64,000 nt of DNA from Cerioporus squamosus. Lineage: Eukaryota > Basidiomycota > Agaricomycetes > Polyporales > Polyporaceae. Below, piece by piece: positions 24,389 to 35,347 of the stretch (its first letter is position 1; each line of letters opens with the position of its first letter). Location: the NCBI GenBank assembly GCA_022592435.1, contig JABYQS010000099.1, positions 84,010 through 148,009 of the forward strand, in the 5' to 3' direction. The notes under the pieces were generated by a model. The model did not search any database and was not told the origin of the DNA. It saw only the letters and a list, made by a program, of their open reading frames with translations. The position numbers were made by a program, and so were the translations under genes.

Positions 24389-26572
24389 ATGGCACTCCTC
24401 GCTCACGTCACGTCCCTGGCCCCGGTCGTGGGGTTACTGTTACTCTCGCTGCTTGTCTACGTCCAAAATGTACTGAGCTGGAGGAAGCGCTCCCGAGGAC
24501 GTTCCTTACCCCCTGGTCCAAAGGCCCTTCCTCTCGTCGGGAACATACACAATGCGCCGAACTTCAAGCCATGGTTTGGTTATCGCGATCTATGCGCGCA
24601 GTATGGTACGTCTTCTTGCGATCCCTTGCGCGCCGCGCACGCCCTCTTATCGTCCCATTGTCTTGATACGCAGGCGATATCGTACATCTTCGAATCCTCA
24701 ACAAGCACATCGTCATCCTAGGGAGCCCCGATATCATCTTCGAGTACCTTGACAAACGATCCGCGAATACTTCCGATCGCGAACACACGATTATGCTCGA
24801 GCTGTGAGTGTCTGTCTCCTCTACAAATTAAAACACTACCTAACTTCCGACAGCTCCGGAGCTGACAACAACTTTGGCTTCATGTACTACGGCCCGTGGT
24901 GGCGGCGGCACAGGCGGGCGTTCTGGCAATACTTCCATCCAGGAACGGTGACAGGATATCGTCCTGTCCAGCGCGCAGCGGCGCACGGGTTTCTGTACAG
25001 ATTGCTAGAGGACCCCGTCAACGTCAAGGACCATATCCGATAGTGAGTGACAACAGCGTCGGTTTTGTTGCCGTATCGTGTATGATGCAAGATGACTGAA
25101 CCACCTGCTCTGGATCCAGCACTTTCACTGCCGGCTTGACAAAGGTCCTGTACGACATTGAGGGCGACGAATCTATAAGCAGACAGATCACCCTGGTCGA
25201 GCATGCACAGGAAGGAGTTGCGCAGGGCTTGGTGCCCGGGAAGTTCCTCGTCCAGTTCCTCCCCTTTCTGCGGTATGTGCCTGCATGGCTCCCCGGCGCC
25301 GAGTTCAAGCGCCTGTCGAACAAGTGGATGGCCGCGTCGTGGTCTGCGAAGTGTGCACCTTTCGCGGAGGTGAAGGAAGCGCTGGTGAGTGATATCTGTG
25401 GCTTATCGTATGACGCGTCGCTGAAGGCATGCTTCAGAACGAGAAGGGAGAGAAGAGCCAGTCAATTGTAGGCAAGCTGCTCACCAAACTTGCCCACGCA
25501 GAGGTCACGGACGATGCTCGTGCAGAGGAGGAAGACGTCATCAGCAATGTGGCTTCTGTCGCTTTCCAGGGTATGTACGCGTTCTGTCATCCAGTCGTTG
25601 CAAATTGCTCATACTAATCCGCGCGCAGCGGGTTCCGAAACGGTGAGCACTGCACGTGTATCTCATCTTTGCGACTATTCCCTCATCACGTCGGCTCACC
25701 AAAGACGTTTTCGACCATCACAAGTGCATTCCTGGCGCTGTCGCTACACCCGGAAGTGCTGAAGAAAGCGCGTGCGGAGCTGGACGAGGTGGTCGGTCCT
25801 GACCGCCTCCCGGACTTCAGCGATCGAGACTCGCTCGTCTACGTAGACGCTGTCATCAAGGAAATCTTGCGCTGGCACAACTCAACGCCGTTAAGCCTGC
25901 CGCACTGCGCTAGTGAGGACGACGAGCTGCACGGCCACTTCATTCCAGCGGGCACTGTACTGTTCGCGAACACTTGGTACGTGGGATCCTTGCGCTTTCC
26001 CACTACGCTCATGCTCAACCGTGACCACGTACGTGACAGGGCATGCATGCACGATCCGCTAGCGTACCACGAGCCCGAGGCATTCCGCCCGGAACGCTTC
26101 ATACGCGATGGGAAGCTCGACCCAACCGTACGCGATCCAGCCGATTTTGTCTTCGGGTATGGCAGAAGGTAAGTGTAGCACCGACCTGCGAGCACATGAT
26201 ATGCTTATGTCTCATGGAACGCCGCGAACTGCAGGATCTGTCCCGGGCGGTACTTTGCAGATGACACGGTGTTCATCAATATGGCCTCCGTGCTCCATTG
26301 CTTCGACATTGGACCACCACTTGACGAGCGCGGCCAGCCCATCAAGATCGTGCCGGACTGGACGGATGGGTTGCTATCGTACGTCGTCCGTCGACACTGA
26401 CTTTGGCGTCACTTGGCTAACAGCGGGCAGGTACATCGCGGACGCTCGGTGCACCGTAACGCCGCGCTCGTCGCGGGCTGAAGCTCTGATCTTGCAGGCG
26501 CAGTGCCGTGTTCCCAGTGCTCTGGCAAGCTGGAGTCGTTCGGAAGCTCACGACGGGGACAATGCCGGGTGA
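24389..26572 (+). CDS. Cytochrome P450 monooxygenase (basidiomycete multi-gene type)
   Basis: Haem-thiolate monooxygenase bound to the ER by an N-terminal helix (LLAHVTSLAPVVGLLLLSLL). Visible in order: PPGPKALPLVGN proline hinge; GPWWRRHRRAF C-helix; AGSET oxygen-binding I-helix motif split by an intron; KEILRW (ExxR of the K-helix); FRPERF; and FGYGRRICPGRYFAD, the FxxGxxxCxG haem loop with its Cys ligand. About nine short introns. Start chosen at 24389 because of the TATA position; 24365 would add eight residues. It belongs to the group often named O-methylsterigmatocystin oxidoreductase-like in basidiomycetes, whose substrates are mostly unknown. Related relics on both sides (23380-23820, 27001-27272) show a once larger tandem cluster. 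Confidence 0.9.
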
Positions 26573-27000
26573 TGGGTTGAGGGCAAGTTAAAGGAAAGTT
26601 GAGGTCGAGTCGTACCTTAACGGGTTCCTTACGCACCTGGGCCTGGGAGGGTGCAGACTGCGGAACTACTAGTAGCGAGAGAAGAAGAACATGCAAAGCT
26701 CGCAGTTCTTAGCACATAAGAATCGGAATCGAACCTCAAGCTAGCATCGCGACGCCACGTGGCGCTTGGCAGAACTCCGAGCTCATCGGACTAATACTCA
26801 CCTCTACCGTCACCGTCACTCTACGTCTGCTACCGTTTCCCTCCTCATATATAGCCGCGAACCTCGGAGACCCGCCGTCTTAAGCAACCTTTGCAGCTTG
26901 CGTAAGATGAGTCAACAAATGTTGTGTTACTTACGAGCCTGCAGCATCAACAGACACGAACCTCCCGCGGCGGGCGATCCTATAGATTTTCACCGCTTTT
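26573..27000. other. Spacer between P450 and its downstream relic
   Basis: No gene seen. A CATATATAG box near 26850 may be the old promoter of the relic that follows. Confidence 0.35.
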
Positions 27001-27272
27001 CTGCGCTCTGGATATGTCAAGAAAGCTCACACCAAGCTGGACTGCTGTCGTTGGTCTCAAATGCTCCTGCTACCCAACATATGGTAACTATTGCCACTTT
27101 GCGTTGCTATCGTCCTGCTGACGGCAGCGACGATATCTAGGGCCTCCACGCATAACCCGGAGGTATACCGGAAGAATTCTGTTCGGAACGCTTCATCAAG
27201 CTCGACACGTCTGTCCGTAACCCTGTCAGGTTCATATGCGGGTTCTGGAGAAGATCGTCCCGCTTCAAATAA
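27001..27272 (+). pseudogene. Cytochrome P450 relic C (downstream fragments)
   Basis: At 27001 the text LRSGYVKKAHTKLD matches relic A (LRSECVKKAHVEPD) and the intact P450. About 170 bases on, EEFCSERFIKLDTSVRNPVR then FICGFWRR matches the stretch EAFRPERF ... DPTVRDPADFVFGYGRR that leads into the haem loop; the CPG core is lost and a TAA follows. Stops lie between the two pieces. Most of the gene is deleted. Confidence 0.65.
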
Positions 27273-27461
27273 CATATCCAATTGCAGTACGTCCACCTCC
27301 TTTACATCCATACATCCTGACCCCAGTCCGTAGTACCAAGTCACCGCGAAGATGATACAATATGACATGAAAGCATAAGACCAGTCGCAAAGCGGCGCGC
27401 TCAGGACGAGCAACTCCACTCCGCCTCGGTATCAGGGAGGTATGATGCAGCAACGTCGTCT

Positions 27462-27646
27462 TCTGTGAACGCACGGTTAGATTGCTGAGGTATACTTTGT
27501 TTCGAACAGGCCTACCAAGCGATAACGCATTGGGACCTAACATCATTCGAACCATTCCCTTGCTCAGTGTCAACGATGGATCCGCCTTCGGGCATTTCTA
27601 CGAGAGCGCCGACGGGGACAGCGGGTGCGATAGTGAACGCGTCCAT
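27462..27646 (-). CDS. Candidate CaaX mating-pheromone precursor
   Basis: A very small gene. ATG at 27646 opens MDAFT, followed by a short acidic/hydrophobic stretch and a C-terminal part TEQGNGSNDVRSQCVIA. Read without splicing it ends CVIAW-stop. A good 53-base intron (27515-27463; GTAGGC donor, CTAAC branch site, CACAG acceptor) cuts the Trp codon after TG, and the next exon starts with A, making TGA: the spliced protein ends in CVIA, a farnesylation CaaX box. Basidiomycete pheromone precursors are short, often begin MDxFT, and end in such a box after an acidic processing site (here probably near TEQ). A TATAAA sits 128 bases upstream and a CA-rich leader precedes the ATG. No Ste3 receptor gene is in the window, but a Ste6-type exporter is. 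Coordinates: 27646-27516 joined to 27462 (plus 3' UTR). Chance similarity remains possible. Confidence 0.5.
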
Positions 27647-27773
27647 GGTCAAGTGTAGGATTGCGAGTGTTTGAGGGTGTGTATGTGGAGTGATGGCTGA
27701 CAGAGAGCTAGTGGTAGACGAAATCGCCGGTGGATGTCTTGTGTGGACCATGTCTCCCCCAGACACGGCCGTC

Positions 27774-27779
27774 TTTATA
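27774..27779 (-). promoter_or_regulatory. TATA box of the candidate pheromone gene
   Basis: TATAAA on the minus strand within GGTATAAAGACGG, 128 bases before the ATG at 27646. The stretch between is C/A-rich with few G, like a fungal 5' leader. Confidence 0.5.
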
Positions 27780-27799
27780 CCGTTCCTCCTGTCCCCTGA

Positions 27800-29602
27800 G
27801 GACATGAACGCCCAACCCTACCTCTGCCCTATGCGCATATACCGCCCAGAAGGACACTACTAGCGCCACAAACTGTCAGAACACGTCGTATTTTGGGAAC
27901 TCCGGTCAGCATTGTATCCGTCTTACACCGTGCTGGCGTTCCGTCAGCTAACGTGGATGCTAGGGAAGAAATGGAGACACCGAACTTCCTTCGACATCCT
28001 CCTTTCCCCGACACGAGGGACCTTATCGTGCCCGTACATAACCGACAACGTACTGTCGTTGTTGCCATCTCAGTTGCGCGAAGCACCGTCCGTCTCCTAC
28101 TTACCGGTATACGCTTGCATCCTTTGTGCGCTCAGCAGGTACTATGGCGCGTTCAAAACCGATCCGAGCGACATCGAACCGACTCGACGAGCTCAAGTAC
28201 GTCTGTACTTCCAGCGCATGTGACCCCGCTACGCACTGCGTGTCGCTGAGGTTTGGTAGCTTACTACTCGTCGTCATGCAGAGCGTTTGCATGTCATCGT
28301 AGTCCGCACGCGCGTTTGTCTATGCTGCAAGTACCCATTCCTGTTCGCATCGCATAAGTACGCGTTCGCTAACAACCCGTCCTAGATGATGAGCACCTCC
28401 CTGAGTCTTCGCAAGCTGTATTGCCTGCGGTGCCTCTTCCCTTTAGTGTCTAAATATGCCGAACCACTCGGGCGACTGAGCGCGCCCGCGGCGTCCCGAG
28501 TCTCTGACTAAATGTGTCCTCTTGAGGAATAGTTTCTTCCGCCTGTCTACCACAACCCAACTCAAAGATAGCCTAGATATTTCTGCGCTGTCCATCTGCC
28601 CTGACAGCAAGCGGCCTGAGCATATCTTTTGCACCCCGGGTTTACGACATCGATGTCGCAGCTTGAGCGATCGATCCGTACGAAGTCCGAGCACTCACTG
28701 GTGTTCACGATCGTTGTTGGCTCGGTCCCGCCCCTCCAGGCTTCCTCCTTCCACACCGTACACTTCACATGGAGACCGGGGCACTCCTGACTCTATCCCG
28801 GAGGTATACAAGGGTATACATGACTCTCCAGCCTCGGGAGGCCTCGCGAACACCCGAACTAGACAGAACACAATACAGCCGAGAGGCACAAGGGGCGGCC
28901 CCATGAGTCGAAGCACTTCAGAGGAGGATGGCAGAATTCCCCATACCCTCCTCTTTGTTGTCCTCGCGTTTGATAGCTACCAGGAATACCGGCCTCTCCG
29001 GGCAAAGCGAACCTATATCAAGCCAACTTAAGTCTAGTATGTATTCTCCATCCGACATCACCTATGCATCCGCAGCTCACCGAGCTCACCACAGGACCCT
29101 ACGCCACGCCGCATCTGCATCCATGCCACAGATGCATTCCTGTAACCCCGCCGGGATCTCAGTTGACCTCGCGCTGCCACCACCGGAGGCGCATCGCGAT
29201 TGGAACACGGTGACGAAACGTGCCAGCAAAACACCAATATGATGCGGGTCATAGTGTGTGCACAATGCGTAGCACGGTGCCCCAGAGGCGACTTGACTGG
29301 GATTCCTACCCATGGTGGTGGGCGTGACGCATGCACTGCGAGCCTGTCTAGCACTGACACATATGCACCTCGTGCTCAACGGTGATGGAGCGTGTGGTAT
29401 CGCAGGCGTACGTTGTCGGCTGCATTGTTTCAACGTACGCTGCATTGTTTATGACATGCAATACATGTGCTTGGGATCCGTCAGCAGTGTTTCAGTAGTA
29501 GCAATGATGCAGGCAGTGATAGCAGGTTATCGTTCCCGCATCTTGCTGAGACTGTACTATCCTAAACCATCGTATGAATGCCCGACGACCGTGCTCATCG
29601 CC
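27800..29602. other. Gene-poor interval
   Basis: Short frames occur on both strands but none has protein-like composition over more than a few dozen codons and none is recognised. It includes the 3' flank of the dehydrogenase gene. Confidence 0.4.
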
Positions 29603-30992
29603 CTACAACCTGTATACAATCTTCTCCGCGCTGACCTTGCCCTCGCGCATGTACTGCAACCCTCCCTGAATATCCTCAAGTCTGCCTTCCCAGAGCTTGA
29701 TAGGGAGCGGCTTTACTGCCCCCTCCCGCACCAATTGGGGCAGCTTCTTCAAGAACGCGGCCATATGCACCCTATCCTGGGGCGCCGCTGGAACCTCTGT
29801 GGTCAGTGCAATAGTATACGAATATCCGTACACTGAGTACAGGAGAGTTTCTGTCCGCATTAGAAGAAAGCAGATTAGCACGGACTGTGCGGCGAGAGAA
29901 CGACGGCAGGATACGCACTGCTGAACGTCACGTCCTTCCTGCCGGACTCCTCATTCTGCAAGGGGTTCAACCCGACGACCTTGCCGCCCGATGGCCCGAT
30001 GGACTGCACGGTGACCTCCTTGGTCTTCTCCTCTCCGACCATATCCGCGCCGTACTTGAGAGAGTCGCCTGTCGCTTGTTTGATCTTCGACGCGAGGTCG
30101 GGCTCGCGGTAGTCGATGGTCACGTCTGCCCCGAGCGACTTGAGCAGCTCATGGTTGCGGGACGAGGCGGTGGTGACAACTTTGTAGCCGGACAGATGGG
30201 CGAGCTGGATAGCGCTGAGACCGCAGCCGGCTGAATGTGTCGCGTTCGGGACATGAGTACTACCTCGAGCTGCTAGGGAGAAATGCACTGGCAGGGCAAC
30301 TCACTGCTGCCACCGTAGATGAGAACCCACTCGGGCTTGGCGACCTTCTCCGGCGGCTCGACCAGACCGAGATGCTTCGAGTTATACAAGGTCTGCACAG
30401 CAGTCCAGAAGCTGGTCATCGACTTGTAAGTTACATATCCCGTACCAAGCAGGATGTGTTACATGGACGTACACAATACCATGCGCCGCGGCCTGTTCGT
30501 GGCTAAACGTGTTCTCGGGAACCACCCAGACCAGTTCCGGATCAGCCTTGACGTATTCGGCGTATGCACCCTTGTCGGGATATGCACAGGGATGCGCTAC
30601 GCCAGCGACGTGGTCGCCGAGCTTTGGCCCGTCCGATACGTCCTTTCCAACCTTGACGACAATGCCAGAGAAGTCGCCGCCAAGGATGCTTCCGGGTTTC
30701 CCGAGCTTCCAATCAATGTCTGTAGTGCGAGTGAGACACGCCAGATGACGATTAATGTCACGGTGGACCTACGTTTCCAGTCTGAGGGGTTAAGGGAGAT
30801 CGCAACGTTCTTCACGAGAATTTCGTTGTCAGCAATGGTGAGCACCGGGTGCTCTTTGAGTGAGACTTGGCCACTCTAGACTCGAAAGGTCAGCGTCAAC
30901 AGACTTGAGCAGCAAACTGACCCGGTCGCAAAGGGACCTACCTCGTCGAAGACGATGGCTTTCATGGCGGTAGGGATTTCGGACGACGTCAT
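29603..30992 (-). CDS. MDR-superfamily zinc-type alcohol dehydrogenase / enoyl reductase
   Basis: NAD(P)H-dependent medium-chain reductase. ATG 30992 (MTSSEIPTAMKAIVFDE), then ILVKNVAISLNPSDWK, KLGKPGSILGGDFSGIVVKV, GDHVAGVAHP, and a Rossmann fold with GCGLSAIQLAHLSGYKVVTT and LKSLGADVTIDY. It ends EGKVSAEKIVYRL with TAG at 29603-29605. The catalytic-zinc Cys/His set of true alcohol dehydrogenases is not evident; NPSDWK and GGDFSG are typical of the zinc-independent quinone-oxidoreductase or trans-acting enoyl-reductase (toxD/LovC-like) branch. Several introns of about 50-100 bases. No polyketide synthase is nearby, so a role in secondary metabolism is not shown. Confidence 0.85.
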
Positions 30993-31871
30993 GGTTTACA
31001 AGCGGTAACTGGAGGCGGAGGCTTATCTGGTCGTGGGTCAACGACTTGCGGAGACCAGCTCACTATTTCTACAATCCCTCTTCCAGCGGTTCGAAGCGCG
31101 TTCTACCGGCCAGACCGTCACCGTCACTGTGCTCATGTCATTTCCCGAAGCAACGCATAACCTCATGACCATTCACTTTGGCTGAAATTCCTGGCCAGCG
31201 GCTCCTTCTCGCAGCCCCGAGTGGATCGGGATACGGGCGTAGGTGTGTAAGCAGAGGAGCTTCGCGAGGGACTCCGGAGCGGACACCAGACACACGGACT
31301 TGCATGTGGACCGGTCGTAATACGTAGGGTACGCGGGTGTCGTGCCTTACAAAGCCCGCAGCGTCATCGTTCGACGGAACATTCTGCATCTGCTATGATA
31401 AATGGCACTCTGACCTCCAGCCTCATCTCCCAATGATTTCTTAAAGGTCAACTGTCAGAGGCTTCAGTACACAAAATGTCAAAACGACCGTTAAGTTGAA
31501 GTATACGACGCGCGAATGGCGCGATATTGACATACCCCGTATCTGAACGCGCAGATGAGCTTAGAATCGAGAGGAACAGGATGAGGCGGCCAGCGTTTCA
31601 TTGTCCGAGTCAATCAACAGAGTGGATAAGTGCCGTGGTGCAGCGAGGCAACTCACCATTGCGTATGCCTGACACAAGTGCAGGCTTTCAGTAAGTCCTC
31701 GCTCTTTGCAGGTATCGGAGTGCAACGGTGCAACGCCAGGACAGCAGCGTTCAGGTTAAGATGATGTTCCTCAGCTCTTGCTGAATTGGGTCGGTTGGTC
31801 ACGTGATTCGCCTCGGAGGTTCGACGCTCGGACAGGTCGGACTTGCGCGTTGCGTCTAAGCTCTGCTCAAG
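30993..31871. other. Divergent intergenic region (MDR / CARNMT)
   Basis: Shared upstream region of two divergent genes. No further gene or repeat is visible. Confidence 0.4.
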
Positions 31872-33732
31872 ATGCCTTTCACCGGAACAGATGCTCAGAT
31901 CGAGGAAGAGCAGACTCATTTCGCAAATGTGATCTCGACTTTTCAGCAGTATGCCCCGTATGCCGTAAGGAGAGGAGTTGATCCAGAGAGAACCAGACTA
32001 ACCACGACCCGCCCTAGCTTTACGCGAACAATCGCCGCAGGAAGGATTTTCACACCCTCCCCCTGGCCGATAGGGAGCTCCTACAGAGCTTGGGATACAA
32101 GGAGCGCATAAATGCAGTTGACAAGGCCATCATGGCGAATGCCGAGTTCCTGAACCTCGTCATCGCGAACCCTGAGATATTCGGGCACGATCTAGGCGAG
32201 GACGACGAACCGAACCTCGATGATCACGAGCGTGACCAATCTCAAGCGGGTGAGGTGCCTTGTGAACTCTCTTCCAGGATGTACCAGGCACTAACACTTT
32301 GCCTAGGACCGTCTCATAGTCACCCGCATTCCCACTCGCACGGTTTGCACTCGCACACTCACGGATCACACGAGCACGCCCATGGCGGACACAGAAAGCA
32401 GAAGCGATACAAGCCTAGCGAGCATGACATGGACAAGCTCCGGAGCACTCTCAAGCAGCTCGTCCGAGATTGGAGCGTCGAGGTATCGCAGCGAATTACC
32501 AGGTTACCCATGTCTGATCCCGACCGACCTCGCAGGGCAAATCCGAGCGTGACCTCTGCTATAAGCCAATGAAGGAGGCACTGTTGCAGCACTTCTCGGA
32601 TATCCCTGCAGAAGAAAGGTCCGCGATCCGCTTGTCACTCGTCCTGATGTATGACTCTTACCAGAAATTCCCAGGCGAAACTTCAGAGCCCTCGTACCTG
32701 GAGCTGGGTTGGGACGTTTAGCTTGGGATGTTGCGAACCTAGGTAACCGTATCACCCTGTTCCACGATTCTTTTCTCCCTGCTGACAGTATGCGTAAAGG
32801 ATTCGCATGCCAAGGCAACGAGTTCTCGCACTACATGCTGCTCGCCTCGTTTTACATGCTGAACAGGTTCATTCATTTGCATTAGGGGTCGTTGCGTTTT
32901 TCCTGACATGCATCCGCGCAGGACCGAACAAGTGGACCAACACACCATCTATCCATACGTCCACTCGTTCTCGAATAACCCAAATAACGATGCTCTCCTC
33001 CGCCCCATCACCATCCCGGATGTTCTCCCGTCATCCCTCCCAGACGGTTCTGACTTCTCTCTTGTCGCAGGTGTGTACACCCACGTCGCGTAACCATGAG
33101 CGAATGACTTCGTTTGTGCTGATTTCCGTCGTACCGCGCTCCGGAAGGCGACTTCGAGGAGATTTACGGAGGCCTGGACGACGACCCAAGCGAGCCACAC
33201 TCGGGCCAGTGGGACGCCGTTCTGACCTGCTTCTTCATCGACACGGTACGGTCCTGTACCTTCCTTTTGTTCCTCTGCTCACTGCTCGCGCGTTCCGTTC
33301 CGACTGCCTAGGCGAAGAACATCGTCAACTACCTTCGCATCATTCATCACATCCTCGCACCCGGCGGCGTGTGGATCAACCTTGGTACTAACAGCTGCTT
33401 GCATGCTCACGACGTTTCAAGCTGACATCATCGGTGCACAGGTCCGCTTCTGTGGCACTGGGAAGGCAACACGACCAACGATCCCTCAGTCGAGCTCACC
33501 CTCGAAGAGGTGAAGACGCTTGCTCGCAAGATAGGCTTCGAGATATCCGTACGTCCGAGTAGCCCTTTCCCTCCGAGTCCGACGAGTTTGCGAGCCTGCA
33601 GCTACTAATTCATAACTCCACACGCCACTGCAGAACGAGCGGACGATCGATACCACCTACACGAACAACGCGCAGAGCATGCTCGGCTATGTCTACCACG
33701 CTGCTTTCTGGACTGCTACGAAGATCGTCTAG
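31872..33732 (+). CDS. Carnosine N-methyltransferase-like SAM enzyme (N2227 family)
   Basis: Family homologous to human CARNMT1 and yeast YNL092W, which use S-adenosylmethionine to methylate a histidine-containing peptide or metabolite. ATG 31872, TAG 33730-33732. Visible: [34 protein letters not shown]; the SAM motif [85 protein letters not shown]. All are hallmark blocks. Between the N-terminal helix region and the catalytic domain lies an unusual insert with twelve or more histidines ([20 protein letters not shown]), near 32320-32390. Introns are short and restore the frame throughout, e.g. GAAAG|GTCCGC before RNFRALVPG. Confidence 0.88.
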
Positions 33733-34257
33733 CGATAGTATGCCGTCTTGAAAACCGAGCGTATCGCACGCGCCTTAGACGTGGAAGGTAGTAGTGATTT
33801 GATGTATATGCTACATACACAAGGAGCTGTCGTGGTCAAGATAGATGTAACTATATATCACGACGGTCTTGCTTACTTACCTGCATCGCAGACTCAGGCC
33901 GCGGTGGTTGATGTCCACGTTCTCGGCGATCGGACCGGGAGAACTTCAGCCTGCGCCAGCGCTCAGCGGCTACTCTCCACCCCTCCGCAGCGACATAAGG
34001 TCACTGGTTGAAGACTTTGCGAGTAACAACCTGAAAAGCACTCACTAACTATCAAGAGGCATAATTGGGCCTATTCGGTGCAGAGACGCTAGTTTGGACA
34101 GTTACAATTGCACAGTCCCTCGACCTCAAGGAGTCAAGGCCTCACCACGGACACCACCTCACGGCCGCTACTAACCATGATGTCTCGCCCACGAGATCTT
34201 TGAGTCCCGTTCGTATGTAGCGAAGAGCAGTTCTGATATCTCTGCCATGGTAGTAGC
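33733..34257. other. Intergenic region
   Basis: 3' flank of the methyltransferase; nothing recognisable. Confidence 0.35.
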
Positions 34258-35206
34258 CTGCTTGATCTGGATGAAGATGTTCTGCTCGAGATACTGGAAC
34301 TACTGCGGCGCGCCGGAGGACTGAAAGAGTTATCGCAGACATCTCGTCAGGTCCGAGCCGCTTGCGAACCGATCCTCTTTCGTCAATGCATTCAACCGAT
34401 TCGAAGCCCGCTCCCTCGACCCACTGCAAAGAAAGCATCCTTTCCGGGGTTAGTAAAGGCATAGAAATTGGATTGCTGAAAGTAAGAGTTTTGCTTTCTC
34501 TAAAACATTGCACGTAACCCCCTTACACTTGCCACAATAGGTCTATAAGCCTTCCAAACCTCCCTAAACGAGACTTTCCTTGGAGGCTTATCGTCTCGTA
34601 AACGTAAAATATCCCACCTGGCGGAATCAAGCAACGTTACCATTTTGCCAGGATTTCAGCAGGGCGGAAAGGATGCGTCCGTTGCAGTGGACCACAAAGC
34701 TCCTTGACGCACTCGCTATGTTCCTATGTCCAGTGCGAGTCTAGTTCATGTACTTTGTTCAAAATAGGTCTCTGGTCATCCGGGACGAATGCCCAGACAG
34801 GTTCGCCTTCAATGTGTCACGATTCACGGACAACCGTTTGCTTTGCGGGGCCCTATCCGGACCAGTTCTCGACCAATGCCTCTCAAGACTGCCGCGACTG
34901 CGTTCAGTCACGATTTTTCAATGCGGCGACGAGCCGCATGGGATGTCCTGACCCGCGCTATGTACCGTTCTATCTCATCCGGTCATCCGTGAGTTTACGC
35001 TTGACCGGCTCCACTTCTGTTCCGTCCTCCGCCCCAGTGACGAACTCCATGCCCATTCACTTGCTCCGCTGGAATCATCTCAGTACATTTTTCGCAAGCC
35101 AGAACTCGTGTCCTTCGTACCAGCATTCCCAGAAACCAAACCAAACCTCATCGACGAGACGGCCGCGCTTGACGCCGTTCTCGGAGCTAGCCAGTCATAT
35201 AAATAA
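34258..35206 (+). pseudogene. Broken F-box / leucine-rich protein gene
   Basis: An F-box reads from 34258: LLDLDEDVLLEILELL, then LKELSQTSRQVRAACEPILF. Further on, RSLVIRDECPDRFAF, LSRLPRLRSVTIFQ and HGMS-stop-PALCTVLSHPVIRE, then LHFCSVLRPSDELHAHS and AFPETKPNLIDETAALDAVL to TAA at 35204-35206. F-box proteins recruit substrates to SCF ubiquitin ligases, and this F-box plus repeats layout is common in Agaricomycetes. Damage: TGA at 34949-34951 where TGG (Trp) is expected, a stop near 34742, a frame change between the F-box and the repeats, and no in-frame start next to the F-box. Probably a dead member of a large family. Confidence 0.65.
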
Positions 35207-35347
35207 GTGAGAGGCGTAAGACTTGTGGAAGGAGGCGTATATATAGGCGAAGTTGGAACATCGCATGCACTGTGTATGAGTGACACGGAGATCATTACGG
35301 GTAACGGAGAGTTATGAATGTATGGGGACAGAGAAGCACCAGCGCCG

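Noticed and set aside
28500..29031. Possible gene relic in plus-strand frames
   Set aside because: Codon use and residue order look random, and no family match could be recalled.
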